From Bimastos eiseni (taxonomy: Eukaryota; Annelida; Clitellata; Crassiclitellata; Lumbricidae), in contig OY365817.1 in assembly GCA_959347315.1 (NCBI GenBank), positions 28,987,364-29,051,363 on the forward strand: a stretch of DNA of 64,000 nt, given 5' to 3'. Position numbers and translations under genes: made by a program. How positions within the stretch are numbered: position 1 is the stretch's first letter; each line of letters starts with the position of its first letter. The notes beneath the pieces are model-generated. The model saw nothing but the letters and a program-made list of their open reading frames with translations. It made no database searches and was not told the origin of the DNA. This document shows positions 20,711-31,952 of the stretch, one piece after another.

Positions 20711-20820
20711 CTTCTGCTAGCACTCGGGCAGTGCCAGTCCCAGGCCCGGATTTAAAAGTAAGGTGACGTTAGTGATGTCTATTATCACACAGCTTCTTTA
20801 AGTACGCTGCAATTACCACC
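20711..20820 (+). repeat. Interspersed repeat R1, copy 4
   Basis: GCACTCGGGCAGTGCCAGTC then CCCAGGCCCGGATTTAAAAG and TCTATTATCACACAGC. Confidence 0.7.
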
Positions 20821-22215
20821 ACTCAAAAGCGAATAATTCGGGTCTAGGAAAATACAATGACGTCAGCTTATCGAAATGTGTAACATTTAAGGTCAAAGAT
20901 CTTCAGTCTATTGGCCACATTGTGACGCCCACACTCCGGTCTTCCCGAATGGCATATTTTAGAGAGTACAATATGTACAATTGAACTGCATTTAGTATTA
21001 TAACCTCCTTCAAAAGTTCAAATATGTGCACGTATCGCAGACTATTCAATGATAGCATTGAGCAATAATGAGAGACTAGGTGGCATATTTATAAGCGTCG
21101 ACTTTTAATTTTGAGTAGGCCTTCAGAGGCAGTAACATCGCAAAATTTTAAACAACGAGGTTTAACGTGCGCGTGACGTAATGCCCGCATGTCCACGATC
21201 GCTACAGCAGTAATGTTGAACTGGCAAGTAGTAGCACAGGCTGCTTACTTTAGTTTGGTTACAGCCAAAAAGTATATCATCCAGAGAAGTGATATTGATG
21301 ATTTTTTCCTCCACTTGGAATCTTACTTATTTCACGGAAATTACTAGAACTCTATAGTCTATCACAGCACATACAAGTAAGACAATGAATAATTCTCAAT
21401 GCCTTCAGCCATCAACAGTGCCAAAAGATACCATGGAAAAACCCTTATCTTGTCCTCATGGCTTCCAAGGCATAGGGGCAACGGGGTTTTTGCCCCGGAC
21501 TCGGTGTCTGTGTTTGCTGAGGCTCCCTGCACTGTGTCCGCCTCAGGAGACAGGAGGAGGATAGAATCCAGCGTTGCCTATAACTGTGCTCTCCTCATTA
21601 AAAACCGAACACTTTATCTTTTCGCAGATATACAAACATGAATTTGCACTCATTTTCATAAGTAAGCAATGTAATTTCTGTAAATTGTTGTCGCTATTAC
21701 GCGGTTGAACCAATTTGTGGGCAGCCAGACGATTATCGAATTTTTGCGGTCAATTATTATTAGTCGATTCGTGGTTGAGTCGAATCCTCCGGTTGGGGTG
21801 GGGCTGTCTAAAGGTGGGGTCATGTTTACGAAGGAGAATAAAAATTAAGTTATTTAGGGGGCTCGATTGCCTCACGTTTAGCAAAGGAGGGAGGGCGTCT
21901 ATTTGACTGTAACTGGGTCGAACACAATTGAGGAGATGGCCATAGGTGATATTAATTATTTTTAACATTTCATTTGTGAGTGAAGGCATGTTACCTGGTC
22001 TTCCCTAAGTGAGTCTCAATCTGTCTAGTGCACACTGTTAAGTGCAGAATTGCACGATACCTCTGTGGTCATGTGTTGAACTGTTCTTACTGAGTTTGGA
22101 GTCAAATTCCTGTTTGTAGGTAGTTGTTTACCGATATCGGCTCCAATTTGTGATCTTTCAATTCTTCCAGTTATTTGTACTGCCTACTGATTTCATACTG
22201 GCCAAGGTGGTGGTT
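20821..22215. other. No gene recognised
   Basis: Short open frames only (21399-21641 +, 21715-21906 +), without domains or clear splice sites. Confidence 0.4.
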
Positions 22216-22216
22216 G

Positions 22217-22315
22217 TTGCAGTTTATCGACACTGTGTGATAACAAAGATCATTAGCGTCACCCTCCTCCTTTATCCAGTCTTGGGACTGGCACTGCCAA
22301 GGTGTGAGCAGCGAC
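22217..22315 (-). repeat. Interspersed repeat R1, copy 5
   Basis: AGTTTATCGACACTGTGTGA, TAACAAAGATCATTAGCGTC, then CAGTCTTGGGACTGGCACTG. Well preserved over almost the whole unit. Confidence 0.8.
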
Positions 22316-22587
22316 TATAATTTCAATCTGAGCTCTATGGTTACAAGCGTTGCATTCCTCAACCACCCTTTAATGATTCCTAACGTAAATATAAACTTAC
22401 AAGATGATGTGAAATAAGGGCAGTTATTTGCACACCTCTTTTAAGTACATCCTGCAGCATATAATTATAACAGTACGGAGATAACATCAACAACCTTGTG
22501 TAAAATAATGGAAAACGCGGAACAACTCAGAAGACGTCGACGGCCGTCGTTGCCACATGATGTCGCTAAACACCTGTTTACGAAGAA

Positions 22588-22675
22588 GCTGCATGAACTC
22601 AGGCAGTGTCAGTCCGAAGCCTAGATAAAGGAGGAGGGTGACGCTAATTGTCTTTGTTATCACTACCACCAGCGA
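22588..22675 (+). repeat. Interspersed repeat R1, copy 6
   Basis: AGGCAGTGTCAGTCCGAAGC, CTAGATAAAGGAGGAGGGTG, then CTTTGTTATCAC. Inverted relative to copy 5, about 270 bases away. Confidence 0.75.
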
Positions 22676-23112
22676 TCAATTTATCAGTAACAGTTAACAA
22701 TAATGCTATATCAAAACTTCAAAGGCGTCACTCAAAAACCAAGTGCAGGGCACTAACATATTCACGAGCGCTGCGTCAGAGAGTAGAGATCGTCCGAAGA
22801 AGCTCCGAGCTCGGTTTCTCGAGGGCAACTGCAGAATAGCCTTTAGGACGGTTGTCGTTTAGGCCAATTTAAACAAGGAAAATCAGAAGATATATATGAA
22901 ATAATTTGTAATCATCATTCTGGCGATTGTGGAACCATTGTTGACCACATCTCATCCCTGCTAAGTTAGTTTGTGAGCAAACGAAATTTGGCTTGTTAGA
23001 ATAATAATTGATGTCTCTTGTATTAAAGGGGGTTTTATGATTAAAGGTGCCTATAAGTGAGCGCATTTCTAGCGATTGCGTGTCGTGGTCTAGACACCCA
23101 GCTTTTGAGTCG

Positions 23113-23113
<1 letters not shown>

Positions 23114-23178
<65 letters not shown>
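23114..23178. repeat. (AT)n microsatellite
   Basis: About 32 uninterrupted AT units. Confidence 0.95.
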
Positions 23179-23181
<3 letters not shown>

Positions 23182-23406
23182 GGCTTATATCTGGTTCTTC
23201 GATAATACGCTGTTGAAATTTGAACACAGATTAAAATTTGTTCAACAGCTATTTACTAATTTCAAAATATCATGCATGTGACCAATTAAATATTCCATTT
23301 AAATTGTCACCTTCACCGTTTATTCCATAACTTCTTTTAACAATAGCATACCACTAATTTACACAGCGCTTTGATATTTCAATTGCTTAGCAAATTTAAC
23401 CCCTCC

Positions 23407-23506
23407 ACTGTTCGCTTTCTGACTGTGCTAGTCCCAAGCCTGAATAAAGAGGAGTGCAAAGTCCTATATCTGTGTCATCACACGGTGGTCGTTTAACTTC
23501 AACTGC
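23407..23506 (+). repeat. Interspersed repeat R1, copy 7 (diverged)
   Basis: GTGCTAGTCCCAAGCCTGAA, TAAAGAGGAG, and CATCACACGGTGGTCGTTTA. Confidence 0.6.
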
Positions 23507-23757
23507 ACACTCTGTCGACGGCAACGGTTGTTATAATAAGCTGTTGTTAAACTCTGGATCCTGCTCTTTTCAGAATTCTTGCTCCTAAAACGATTATTTA
23601 TATAAATAATATACGTATTTAGAATGACTCCAATAATATCAGCATAATTATAACTACAATTTACATGATTGTATTCATGTTTACAAGAAACAGCGTCGGC
23701 TTTCCTTGATCTTTTCACTAAGAGGTGAGTTGTATAAGTCTTGAATGTTATTTACAC

Positions 23758-23850
23758 ACGCACACGAACACACACACACACACATACACACATACACACA
23801 CATACACACACACACGCACACAGAAACACACTCACAAACACACATGACAT
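23758..23850. repeat. (CA)n-rich microsatellite
   Basis: CACACACA with ATACACACA interruptions. Confidence 0.9.
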
Positions 23851-24304
23851 ATATTGTGCATACCGTTTATATCACAGCTGGATGACCGAACTTATATTAC
23901 AGTGACTGTGGTCTCCATTACTTTCTATGAACATCAATAAATCCTACAATCTTTCACAATCCTTATGCGCCTCCAAGGTCATGTGTCGTCGCAGGTACAC
24001 AGTGCGCCATAAATTCAGCTCCCATCGTCCCCTAATGCTCCTCTCATCTGCCCCGTAATTAACGGTCGCTTCTGTGGTAATGCACTGGCAAACAGCGACA
24101 CTGGGTAATGGATTGGTGGGTGTCAAAACACGTCACGCTGTCTACCCATCTCGTCTTCCCCCACTTCGCATACGGAAGACATCAACCAAAGTCCGTCTCA
24201 ATCCCTCTTCTCCCAACACGTGAGACCAACAAAAACGCACTCACCTCTTGTTACCCTTCTTTTATAGTCATAATATATCGGACACTGAATGACTGCTTTT
24301 GTTG

Positions 24305-24308
<4 letters not shown>

Positions 24309-24344
<36 letters not shown>
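24309..24344. repeat. (AT)n microsatellite
   Basis: About 18 AT units directly before a change to GC-richer DNA. Confidence 0.95.
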
Positions 24345-24346
<2 letters not shown>

Positions 24347-25657
24347 TGTGGCGGACAGGCCACAAGGCTTGAATGAATGATTCATTTAAATAATCGGCTC
24401 GTCATAGCGTTATTTTACGTATAGTTTTTCATAGTGTTGCGTATAGGAAGGAAGACCAATCGGCGGTTTTTAATTGAGTGCATAGCTTGTAGACTCATGA
24501 ATTGGCTTGAGTATAGCCTGACACACGTTGCATTGCTAAATATGCGGAGCAGTGGTTCGTACTGCTTCATACGTAGAGTGGTTCTCGTACCGCTCCAGGG
24601 ATCGTTGAGTGTTGCCATATAAATACGACCTCTAGTGACAGCCGCTCTCGCGGTCAGGCCGGTGCTGCTTTTCGCTGATCTGGCGGGGTGGGCCCCTCTG
24701 CCGTCGATCGCAAGACGGACCGTGTCCTGATCGTAGGAGTCAACAGGCTGATAGAGAAAGACCGATCGTGAGAAATGCTCACAGGTCTGGGTGCCGTTCG
24801 AGAGTGCGCAGAGACCCGATTGAGAGAAATGAATGAATGACGGGAATACGGGGAAGATGGTGACCGTCGGTGGCCGTGAGAAAGAGATCTGGTAAAGCCC
24901 CGAGGAACCGAACGCTTACATCGAGAGAAGCCTCGGTGGCCATTGGTACCTTATGCCGGGTAAATCCCAAGCGGAGTCAATCATAAATAATGAGACAGAT
25001 TACGGTAGCCGTTGGAAATCAATAACAGGTAAATCCACGAGGTGCGATTATAATCGAGAAAGAATGATCTGGGTGGTCGTTGAGACAATATACGAGAAGA
25101 GTTCCCCAGTGAACACTTTGGTTAAAAATACGGGGAGGGCGACCCCATTGGTGCGTTCGATACAGGGAAAGTTCCCGTTGGTGCCGTAAACCTCATCAAT
25201 TGCGGGCGTATATTCTATTCTCTTTACGGTTTCCCGTAAATATCTATACTTGGCTACCTAACGTGGTCATACGTACTCCTCCCGTTTACCAGCAATCTGT
25301 TGATTTGCTTGTCTGATCGCAATGTCTTTGGTCGCGGTTTCCCCGCGTATCTTAACTTGAGGCACTAAACGTAATATCTGTACTTGCGGTGTCCCCGCAG
25401 TATGTCTTCTGTATTGTCTGTACTGGTGAGAGCGAACATCCTGGTAGATATAGAGAGCAACCATTTAGCATTGAGATTTGATAAAGAAGTGACTCGGGCG
25501 ACTCCAGATGTGTCAGCGAGCTGGAGTCGACACCGTCCGTTAGCGCTAGGCAGACGCTCGGGCGGCAGAAGGCCACATATCCCGCGCATATGTGTTTAAA
25601 ATAATACCTTATTTTCAATTACAGACGGCGTGGACAATTAGACGGAAGTGCATATCA
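24347..25657 (+). other. GC-richer island with short subrepeats; possible solo LTR
   Basis: The block from TGTGGCGGACAGGCC to GTGCATATCA is GC-richer than its flanks. It has a TATA-like CATATAAATA at 24617 and repeated short motifs (GGTAAATCC, GTTGGTGCC/ATTGGTGCG, CCCGTAAA). It starts TG and could end CA, just before TGGCGCCC, which resembles a primer-binding-site start. No LTR partner or gag/pol is present in the window. The unit borders and the LTR call are speculative; it might instead be 5' exon or regulatory DNA of an unseen gene. Confidence 0.25.
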
Positions 25658-25879
25658 GTGGCGCCCTCTATTCCGTAGCCGTGCAGGTGAATTAGTCGTA
25701 TGACTGTCAGTGTGTTTGTCCTTGTGTCAGCCTGCCTGTAATCATTCATTAGTCGCCATTTTGTATTTACGTAAGCGAAGACGGAGCAAATAATACGGAT
25801 CGTCGATTGTGTAAACGGGGAAAGAAGACAAACAGTGGGCGATGGATGTTGCAAATCGTCTGTCTCCAGTTTACCCCGT

Positions 25880-26411
25880 TATAAATCTCTCCCTTCTCCT
25901 CTCTGATCGACTTCCCATAGCTTCCCTTCATCACATCCCTCTCTCTTCCTCCATTTCTTCCTTTCTGCCGCCTACGATATGACTTCCTACTGAGTTCGTA
26001 GCTGTTACTTCCTTCCTTCCTTTCGCCTATCCGCATCCTTTTGTTGACCTCGTTTCTCTCTGTTTCCGTTTCGCGTCCTCTTTTTCTTCTTATTCATCAT
26101 TTTTCTCCCTCTTCCTTCCACTCCGCAACCTCCTCTTTCTCCTAATGTTCTTCCCTCTCCCTTTCCCTCCTTCCTTTCCGCTACCTCTTGTTCTTCTTTT
26201 CTCTCCTTACCTTACTTCTTTTCATTCTGCAACCTCCTCCTGCTTTATTCCTCTTCTTTTCGCCCTTTTTAACCATCCTTTTCGTTACCTTCCCTTCTTC
26301 GTATTCCTCTTCCTACTCCCTTTCCATTCTTGTTTATCGCAAATTCACCTTTCTCCTCCTTCTTTTCCTCCTTATCTTTCTCCTCTTCCTCTTCCTTCTC
26401 TCTCCCTTACT
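25880..26411 (+). repeat. Pyrimidine-rich low-complexity DNA
   Basis: CTTCC/CTCC-rich DNA grading into the 40-bp minisatellite. Phe/Leu/Ser/Pro frames here are compositional shadows. Confidence 0.8.
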
Positions 26412-26714
26412 ACAAGAATCCTCCTTCCCGTCCTTCCTCCCTGTCCTCTTCCCTCTCTTCCTCCTTCCCGTCCTTCCTCCCTGTCCTCTTCCCTCTCTTC
26501 CTCCTTCCCGTCCTTCCTCCCTGTCCTCTTCCCTCTCTTCCTCCTTCCCGTCCTTCCTCCCTGTCCTCTTCCCTCTCTTCCTCCTTCCCGTCCTTCCTCC
26601 CTGTCCTCTTCCCTCTCTTCCTCCTTCCCGTCCTTCCTCCCTGTCCTCTTCCCTCTCTTCCTCCTTCCCGTCCTTCCTCCCTGTCCTCTTCCCTCTCTTC
26701 CTCCTTCCTCCTTC
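26412..26714 (+). repeat. Exact 40-bp minisatellite, about seven units
   Basis: The unit runs CTCCTTCCCGTCCTTCCTCC then CTGTCCTCTTCCCTCTCTTC. Copies are identical to the base over at least 280 bases. It produces repetitive Ser/Pro/Leu and Glu/Arg/Gly shadow ORFs. Confidence 0.95.
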
Positions 26715-27126
26715 CTCCTACTACAACTCCATATTCGCAGTGGTGCAAGAAGCTGGAGAGCTCCAACCTATGAAGCTATTCGACGATAGCTTTTTGACAG
26801 ACACAATGCAGCGATTGTCATTTCTATAGCTCCTTTTTGTCAGTGCACCAGCGTCGCTTTGCATATCTCAGCTATAGCAGAACCGTGGTCGTCGAAATTG
26901 TTAGAAGACATCGCCCCACACTCCCCTACGAGGCAAGATGGCGCTGAGAGGACAAGAAATGATGATGTCATGGCTATATGCGATCCAGTCTGTTTTGATG
27001 AAAATTCAAATCCGACGTAATGTTTGATCAACGATAAATAAATGAATGATTTTTCACTTCTATGGAACCTCATTTTGTAGTTTATTTTTTGTGTTCCTAT
27101 TGTTGGATAACAACAAACGAGTCAAA

Positions 27127-27398
27127 CGTCTAAAAAATGGATATTTTACAGAATAATTATTTTCTATTATAGAAATATTTAGTATATATATATATATATT
27201 ACATATATATATTATTATATTTTGTTGACGTTTATTACTAACCTAAAATGACTAAGTCGGAGTTTATCTATGTGTAATTTGATTCTATTTTAAAATAAAG
27301 GCTGCCAAATTAAGAACAATTACTGTTATCCTTTTGGTCCATCATGTCCTCTAACTAAATAAAAATGGCCCTAAGTCGAAAAAGGTTGGGGACCACTG
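27127..27398 (-). mobile_element. hAT-type MITE, second copy, one end lost
   Basis: The right edge, read on the minus strand, is CAGTGGTCCCCAACCTTTTT, then CGACTTAGGGCC and GAGGACATGATGG, matching the complete copy at 44061. Similarity returns at the left (AGAAAATAATTATTCTGT) and stops near 27127, so the other terminal repeat is missing. A TA-rich insert sits inside. Confidence 0.75.
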
Positions 27399-27446
27399 GT
27401 CTATATTGTCGGACTACGTCCATGCAACACGTTCAAAAACTCCGCA

Positions 27447-27545
27447 ATTGCTCGCACTCAGATAGTGCCAGTCCCAATAATAGATGAAGACGGAGGGTGA
27501 CGCTTACGATCTCTGTTATAACATAGTGTCGTAAAACTGAGACCA
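27447..27545 (+). repeat. Interspersed repeat R1, copy 8
   Basis: TGCTCGCACTCAGATAGTGC, CAGTCCCAATAATAGATGAA, and TCTGTTATAACATAGTGTCG. Confidence 0.7.
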
Positions 27546-27580
27546 CCTGGCCTACTACAAGCATAACGAAACTACATCCC

Positions 27581-27670
27581 CGTTTTCAGTCTGACAGTGC
27601 CAGTCCCAAGCCTGGATGAAGGAGAAGGGCTACGGTCACGTTCTTTCTTATGACACATGTCATTAAGCAT
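27581..27670 (+). repeat. Interspersed repeat R1, copy 9
   Basis: GACAGTGCCAGTCCCAAGCC, TGGATGAAGGAGAAGGGC. Same orientation as copy 8, starting 134 bases later. Confidence 0.7.
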
Positions 27671-27989
27671 CAACCAAACAACTGTCCTTGATGTGATTCC
27701 ATAGTAGCAGATGTTTTTAAACAATGGAGAGCTACTATTACACGACTACGATTACAATATACAATTACATGCAACTGTTTTTATCAAGCGCCTGTCAGTC
27801 TTCAGTGCGAAGCTAATTGGCCCGTAACCTGTAATGACCCAGTTGAATGCTCACGGAATCATATATATGTAACTCTGTGATTACCTATCCAAAAAGCAGT
27901 GAGCATCTAGATTATATATGGCTATAATAAGGTTTGAGTCTTCTCCTCCCCTGACCCATTGATTGATGATACGACATTAGAAAAAAAAT

Positions 27990-28056
27990 TATAATCAACC
28001 ATTCAATGAAACTTGATATATAGCGCTTCTTCATGAAATCTGCTCAGAGGCGCTCC
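27990..28056 (-). mobile_element. LINE/SINE 3' tail, minus strand
   Basis: On the minus strand: GACCGGGAGCGCCTCTGAGC, AGATTTCATGAAGAAGCGCT, ATATATCAAGTTTCATTGAA. Closely similar to the + strand tail at 44755-44810. Confidence 0.65.
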
Positions 28057-28300
28057 CGGTCCAACCACGGTCAAAGTGGCATTCGAAACCTTTGGCCCCA
28101 TCAATTCCAAAGGCCAAAGCTTCCTTTCAGAACTGGGACACAGACTGAGCGCCGTCACTGGGGAGCAGAGGGAGACGACTTCCCTCTACCAGCGCGTCTC
28201 GATGATTATTCAACCCTACAACGCAGTTGCTTTCAAGGGAACTTTCGCTGCTCAGGAGTCCAAAGAGCAGGGCTACTCCGGACGACATCACCATTAATTT
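28057..28300 (+). mobile_element. LINE ORF2 3'-end fragment
   Basis: The + frame reads PTTVKVAFETFGPINSKGQS, FLSELGHRLSAVTG, RETTSLYQRVSMIIQPYNAV, then AFKGTF, ending HHH-stop at about 28297. ETFGP, LGxRLxxxTG and QRxSxxIQxxNAV are typical of the C-terminal end of RTE/pol-like reverse transcriptase ORFs. The stop is followed at once by the AAT tail. It is 5'-truncated against an oppositely oriented retroposon tail. Confidence 0.7.
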
Positions 28301-28302
28301 AC

Positions 28303-28339
<37 letters not shown>

Positions 28340-28379
28340 GAATAATAATAGGTATAATAATAATAGCAATAATAATAGC

Positions 28380-28440
<61 letters not shown>

Positions 28441-28535
28441 TTAATAATAGTAATAATAATATTAATAATAATAATAACAATAATAATAATAATAATAATA
28501 ATAATAGGTATAATAATAATAGCAATAATAATAGC

Positions 28536-28612
<77 letters not shown>
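28303..28612 (+). repeat. (AAT)n array, expanded LINE tail
   Basis: About 310 bases of AAT with occasional GGT, AGC, ATT and AAC units. An interrupted block (AGGTATAATAATAATAGC) recurs about 158 bases later, so the array grew partly by segmental duplication. Poly-Asn, poly-Ile and poly-Leu frames here are not genes. Confidence 0.95.
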
Positions 28613-28750
28613 CTTTCCTAAATCTTTCTTAAATAATGCTCTGGTCCCTGAGCGATCCTGTGTACCTCGAGGCAAAATAATAATAATAACATTAGTGAAA
28701 TCTACATTATTATAATTAAAATAATAAGGGCAATCAATAGCAGTAACAAT

Positions 28751-28912
<162 letters not shown>

Positions 28913-29052
28913 GATGACAATAACACAAATAATATCAATATTGATGAACGCAGCTGATTTACCAATAATGTCATAAACACCCGTAATACTAAATCAACCG
29001 AGACTATATGTATGTTCATTAACCGGGATCAATAACTCCGGATGCAAAACCA

Positions 29053-29100
29053 TGCCACTGCCTGGACTATGGTAGTGCCAGTTCAAAGTCTTATCCAATG
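29053..29100 (+). repeat. Interspersed repeat R1, copy 10 (partial)
   Basis: CTATGGTAGTGCCAGTTCAA then GTCTTATCCAATGAA. Only the first half is recognisable. Confidence 0.45.
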
Positions 29101-29589
29101 AAAATATACTTCAAGAATGATAAAACGAAAATCCTCCATCGCTTACCTTTCGCGTACTTTCCTAGGACCTCTTCTTGATAAATCTACCCACTTGCTTCCT
29201 TCTTATCTCTTCATCCAATTCATAAAATGATGATGTCAACAACGACGTCGACGATGGTGACTTCGCTTGACCGTCTGCTCCTTATGGTCAGCTCAGTTGT
29301 CCACTCAATTGTCCATTCCAACGTCCAGTCGCAAACTATAACCCCCGCCTCAGTTCATCCTCTTTATAAACACCTCAGTCAACGTCACGTGATCATTCCG
29401 CCCCCTCCCTCTTCTCTCCCCTCCTCCGTACCACCCTGACTAATTCCGCTTAGGCCGTTATTACCGCCTTCTGTGTTATGCAGACGTGCGTGCGAGGAGG
29501 CGTGAGCCAACCCGTGACTCGTGTGCTCCTCATCCATACGATGGGTTGCGAGGTGGGTCCGAAGCAACAGCAGGATAATGGTGGTTGAT

Positions 29590-29815
29590 CGCGAAGACAG
29601 ACAGAAAGACAGACATACAGACAGACAGACAGACAGATAGACAGAGAAAGACAGAATGACAGACGGGCAGGCAGATAGACAGGTAGACAGACGGTCGGAC
29701 GGACAGACAGGCAGGCAGACAGGGAGAGACAGACGGTTTTACAGACAAATAGACGGACAGATATGAGGGCAGACGCAGGGAGAGACAGGCAGACTAACAT
29801 ATGGACAGACGGATG
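29590..29815 (+). repeat. Degenerate (ACAG)n microsatellite
   Basis: GACAGACAG with AGGCAGGCAG and GACGGACA variants over about 225 bases. Confidence 0.9.
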
Positions 29816-29894
29816 AGGAGATACAGTTTTGTCCAGTTCAAAGTTTACGCAATTAGTTGTAAAGTCAAGATGGATCGATTTATTGATTGAGTGA

Positions 29895-29960
29895 TACCGC
29901 CCTCTCCCTTGCCGTCTCATCTTCCCGCCGACAGTGTACGGTCAGTGTACTCATCTTAGT
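29895..29960 (-). repeat. Repeat R2, copy 1 (SINE body)
   Basis: GCCGTCTCATCTTCCCGCCG then ACAGTGTACGGTCAGTGTAC closely matches 51787-51840, where the block is attached to a tRNA-like head. Confidence 0.6.
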
Positions 29961-30365
29961 TTAGTTGAATATTGGGCGCAGGTAGAGCAGATGCACGTAT
30001 GTCGACACACATTTCTACCCTGACCGGAAACTAGAACTATTCAAGAGTCGTTCCTTACACACTTTTAAAAGCGATTAATTTGTCCTGTAAGTTCAAATTA
30101 AGCAATTTACTTTTAAGCTTTTTTGGTAAACCCGCAGCTGTTCGCACTCTGGTCCCATTGCATGGCATAATGTCTATCGCATCATAAAGCCATGTCATCA
30201 ACTCTTGTATGGGTTTGACGTGAATCGCCATGGCAGCAATAGCATAACGTTAAACAACGGATACTAGTAGGCCTACCATTGACGAGCAAATCCTGCCGTG
30301 CACACCCTCTTTAACGTTCTCTTTCATTCTATAATTAGGTAATTTGTATTAATTAAAACTGATCG

Positions 30366-30474
30366 CCGCTGGTAGTACTCGGCCAGTGCCAGTCCTTTAT
30401 CCAAGCCTGGATAAAGGAGGAGGGCAACTCTAATGATCTTTGTTATCACAGAGTGTCGTTAAACTGCAACTACC
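30366..30474 (+). repeat. Interspersed repeat R1, copy 11
   Basis: CGGCCAGTGCCAGTCC, then AAGCCTGGATAAAGGAGGAG, GATCTTTGTTATCACAGAGT and GTCGTTAAACTG. Near full length, with a small internal insertion. Confidence 0.85.
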
Positions 30475-30719
30475 ATTAAAACTGTTCTAGTTCTAAGAAA
30501 CTAAAAAAATTCACTTAAACTAGGAGCAACAGTCTCTTCAAACCTGTTCATCGTTCAGCCCAAATGGACCAAAATGAGTCTAAGACTAGAAAATATCTGA
30601 ATCTGTCTACTTATCAACGCAAACAGGACATCATATCCGTACTTGAAATTCCTCAAATGACTCCTTTTTCTTGAGACCCACATCGCTTGAATTAAAACAT
30701 TAAGTATGCTGTGAAAAAA

Positions 30720-30790
30720 TAAATCATCAGCGTCGCCCTCATTCATTATCAAGGCTTGGGACTGGTCCTGCTGAACTGCAAGCGTTGTGG
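30720..30790 (-). repeat. Interspersed repeat R1, copy 12 (partial)
   Basis: ATCATCAGCGTCGCCCTC then CAAGGCTTGGGACTGG. Confidence 0.65.
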
Positions 30791-31282
30791 GTGCTTTGCG
30801 TTCTGCAATTTCTAGTAAACGTATGACGTGGCACAATGAACAAACATATTGGATAAATAACTCTTTTAGCGGTGTCTAAGGTTCGTCATGCACTTACTCA
30901 GCATTCGTTCATAATTGTGGTTCTATTAGCGACATCTTGCTTGTATTGTATTTCTGATTAATGAAAATATACAGCTGACAGAAGGTGGCCATTTTGATGT
31001 TGACCTACAATTCAAGGACATCTTTAAAGGCTTCAACTGTGTCATTGTACTAAATAGTCATGAGATGTCATTTACCTTTGAAAAAAAGTTTCGTTTACTC
31101 CAAATGAACTGTGCCAATTCAAGTCTTAGGGTCATATAACTTGACTTATATTGCCGGTATGGGGTCAGTGAGTTCTCACTTGACCTAGTTATGAGGCGGG
31201 GTCAACCTGACTCGTAAACATGACCTCACAGAGTTTGATTCTAAGTGCAATGTGAATCACAAGGAATCGGCCTCGCATAGTA

Positions 31283-31445
31283 ACCCCTTCCCTCCTCTTC
31301 CTCCTCCTCCTCTTCGTCCTCTTCCTCCTCCTCTGTTTACTCCTCCTTCTCTTCCTTCTCCTCTTCCTCTTCCTCCTCCTTCTCCTCCTCCTTCTCCACC
31401 TCCTTCTCTTCCTCTTACTATTCTTCCTGCTCCTCCTCTTCCTTC
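31283..31445 (+). repeat. (CTC/CTT)n microsatellite
   Basis: CCTCCTCCT and CTTCCTCTT mixed units. The opposite strand gives an Arg/Lys-rich shadow ORF. Confidence 0.9.
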
Positions 31446-31705
31446 TCACCCTCCTTTCGTATCTCCCGTTGTCTGGTCTGTGGTAATATTACTTCCTCAC
31501 TTATTTACCAAGGGGCGAAACTTTCCACACTTATACAGGTAGGTCTTGATATTACACTCGAACTGAGAATTGTATGGCTTTCTGATGGCTTCTGTGGTCG
31601 CTGGGTCAAAGTCTTGGAATATTCCGACCAATTCAGGTCTAAGATTAAGATTTACTGTTTTTCTATTTTCTTGTTCATCATAATTCGCTTTGATTTGATT
31701 TGTGG

Positions 31706-31800
31706 CAGTTTAACGACACTTTGTGATAGCAGAGATCATTAAGGTCGTCCTCCTTCTTTTTTCGGGCCTTGGACTGGCACTGCTGGACTGCAAATAGTGT
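31706..31800 (-). repeat. Interspersed repeat R1, copy 13
   Basis: CAGTTTAACGACACTTTGTG, AGAGATCATTAAGGTCG, CCTTGGACTGGCACTGC. Confidence 0.8.
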
Positions 31801-31847
31801 GAATTTAAGTGGATAATTACATTCGTAAGGACTTAACGGCGCTTGGT

Positions 31848-31952
31848 TGCTACAGCTTAAAGACACTGCGCAATAACAAAGAGCATTAGCGTCGCCCTCC
31901 TCCTTTATCCAGGCTTGGGACTGGCACTGTTTGAGTGCTATTATTGGAGGAG
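31848..31952 (-). repeat. Interspersed repeat R1, copy 14
   Basis: CAGCTTAAAGACACTGCGCA, AGCATTAGCGTCGCCCTCCT, CCAGGCTTGGGACTGGCACT. Same orientation as copy 13, 142 bases on. Confidence 0.85.

Noticed and set aside
26145..26829. Three overlapping + frames of 147-214 codons
   Set aside because: Compositional; driven by the pyrimidine tract and the 40-bp minisatellite.
28033..28715. Poly-Asn, poly-Ile and poly-Leu open frames
   Set aside because: Translations of the AAT tail array. Only the LINE part before 28300 is meaningful.
30130..30190. Another R1 fragment (CTGTTCGCACTCTGG)
   Set aside because: Only the first ~15 bases match; the rest is unrelated.
31189..31449. Arg/Lys-rich minus-strand frame like a nuclear basic protein
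   Set aside because: It is the complement of a CTC/CTT microsatellite.
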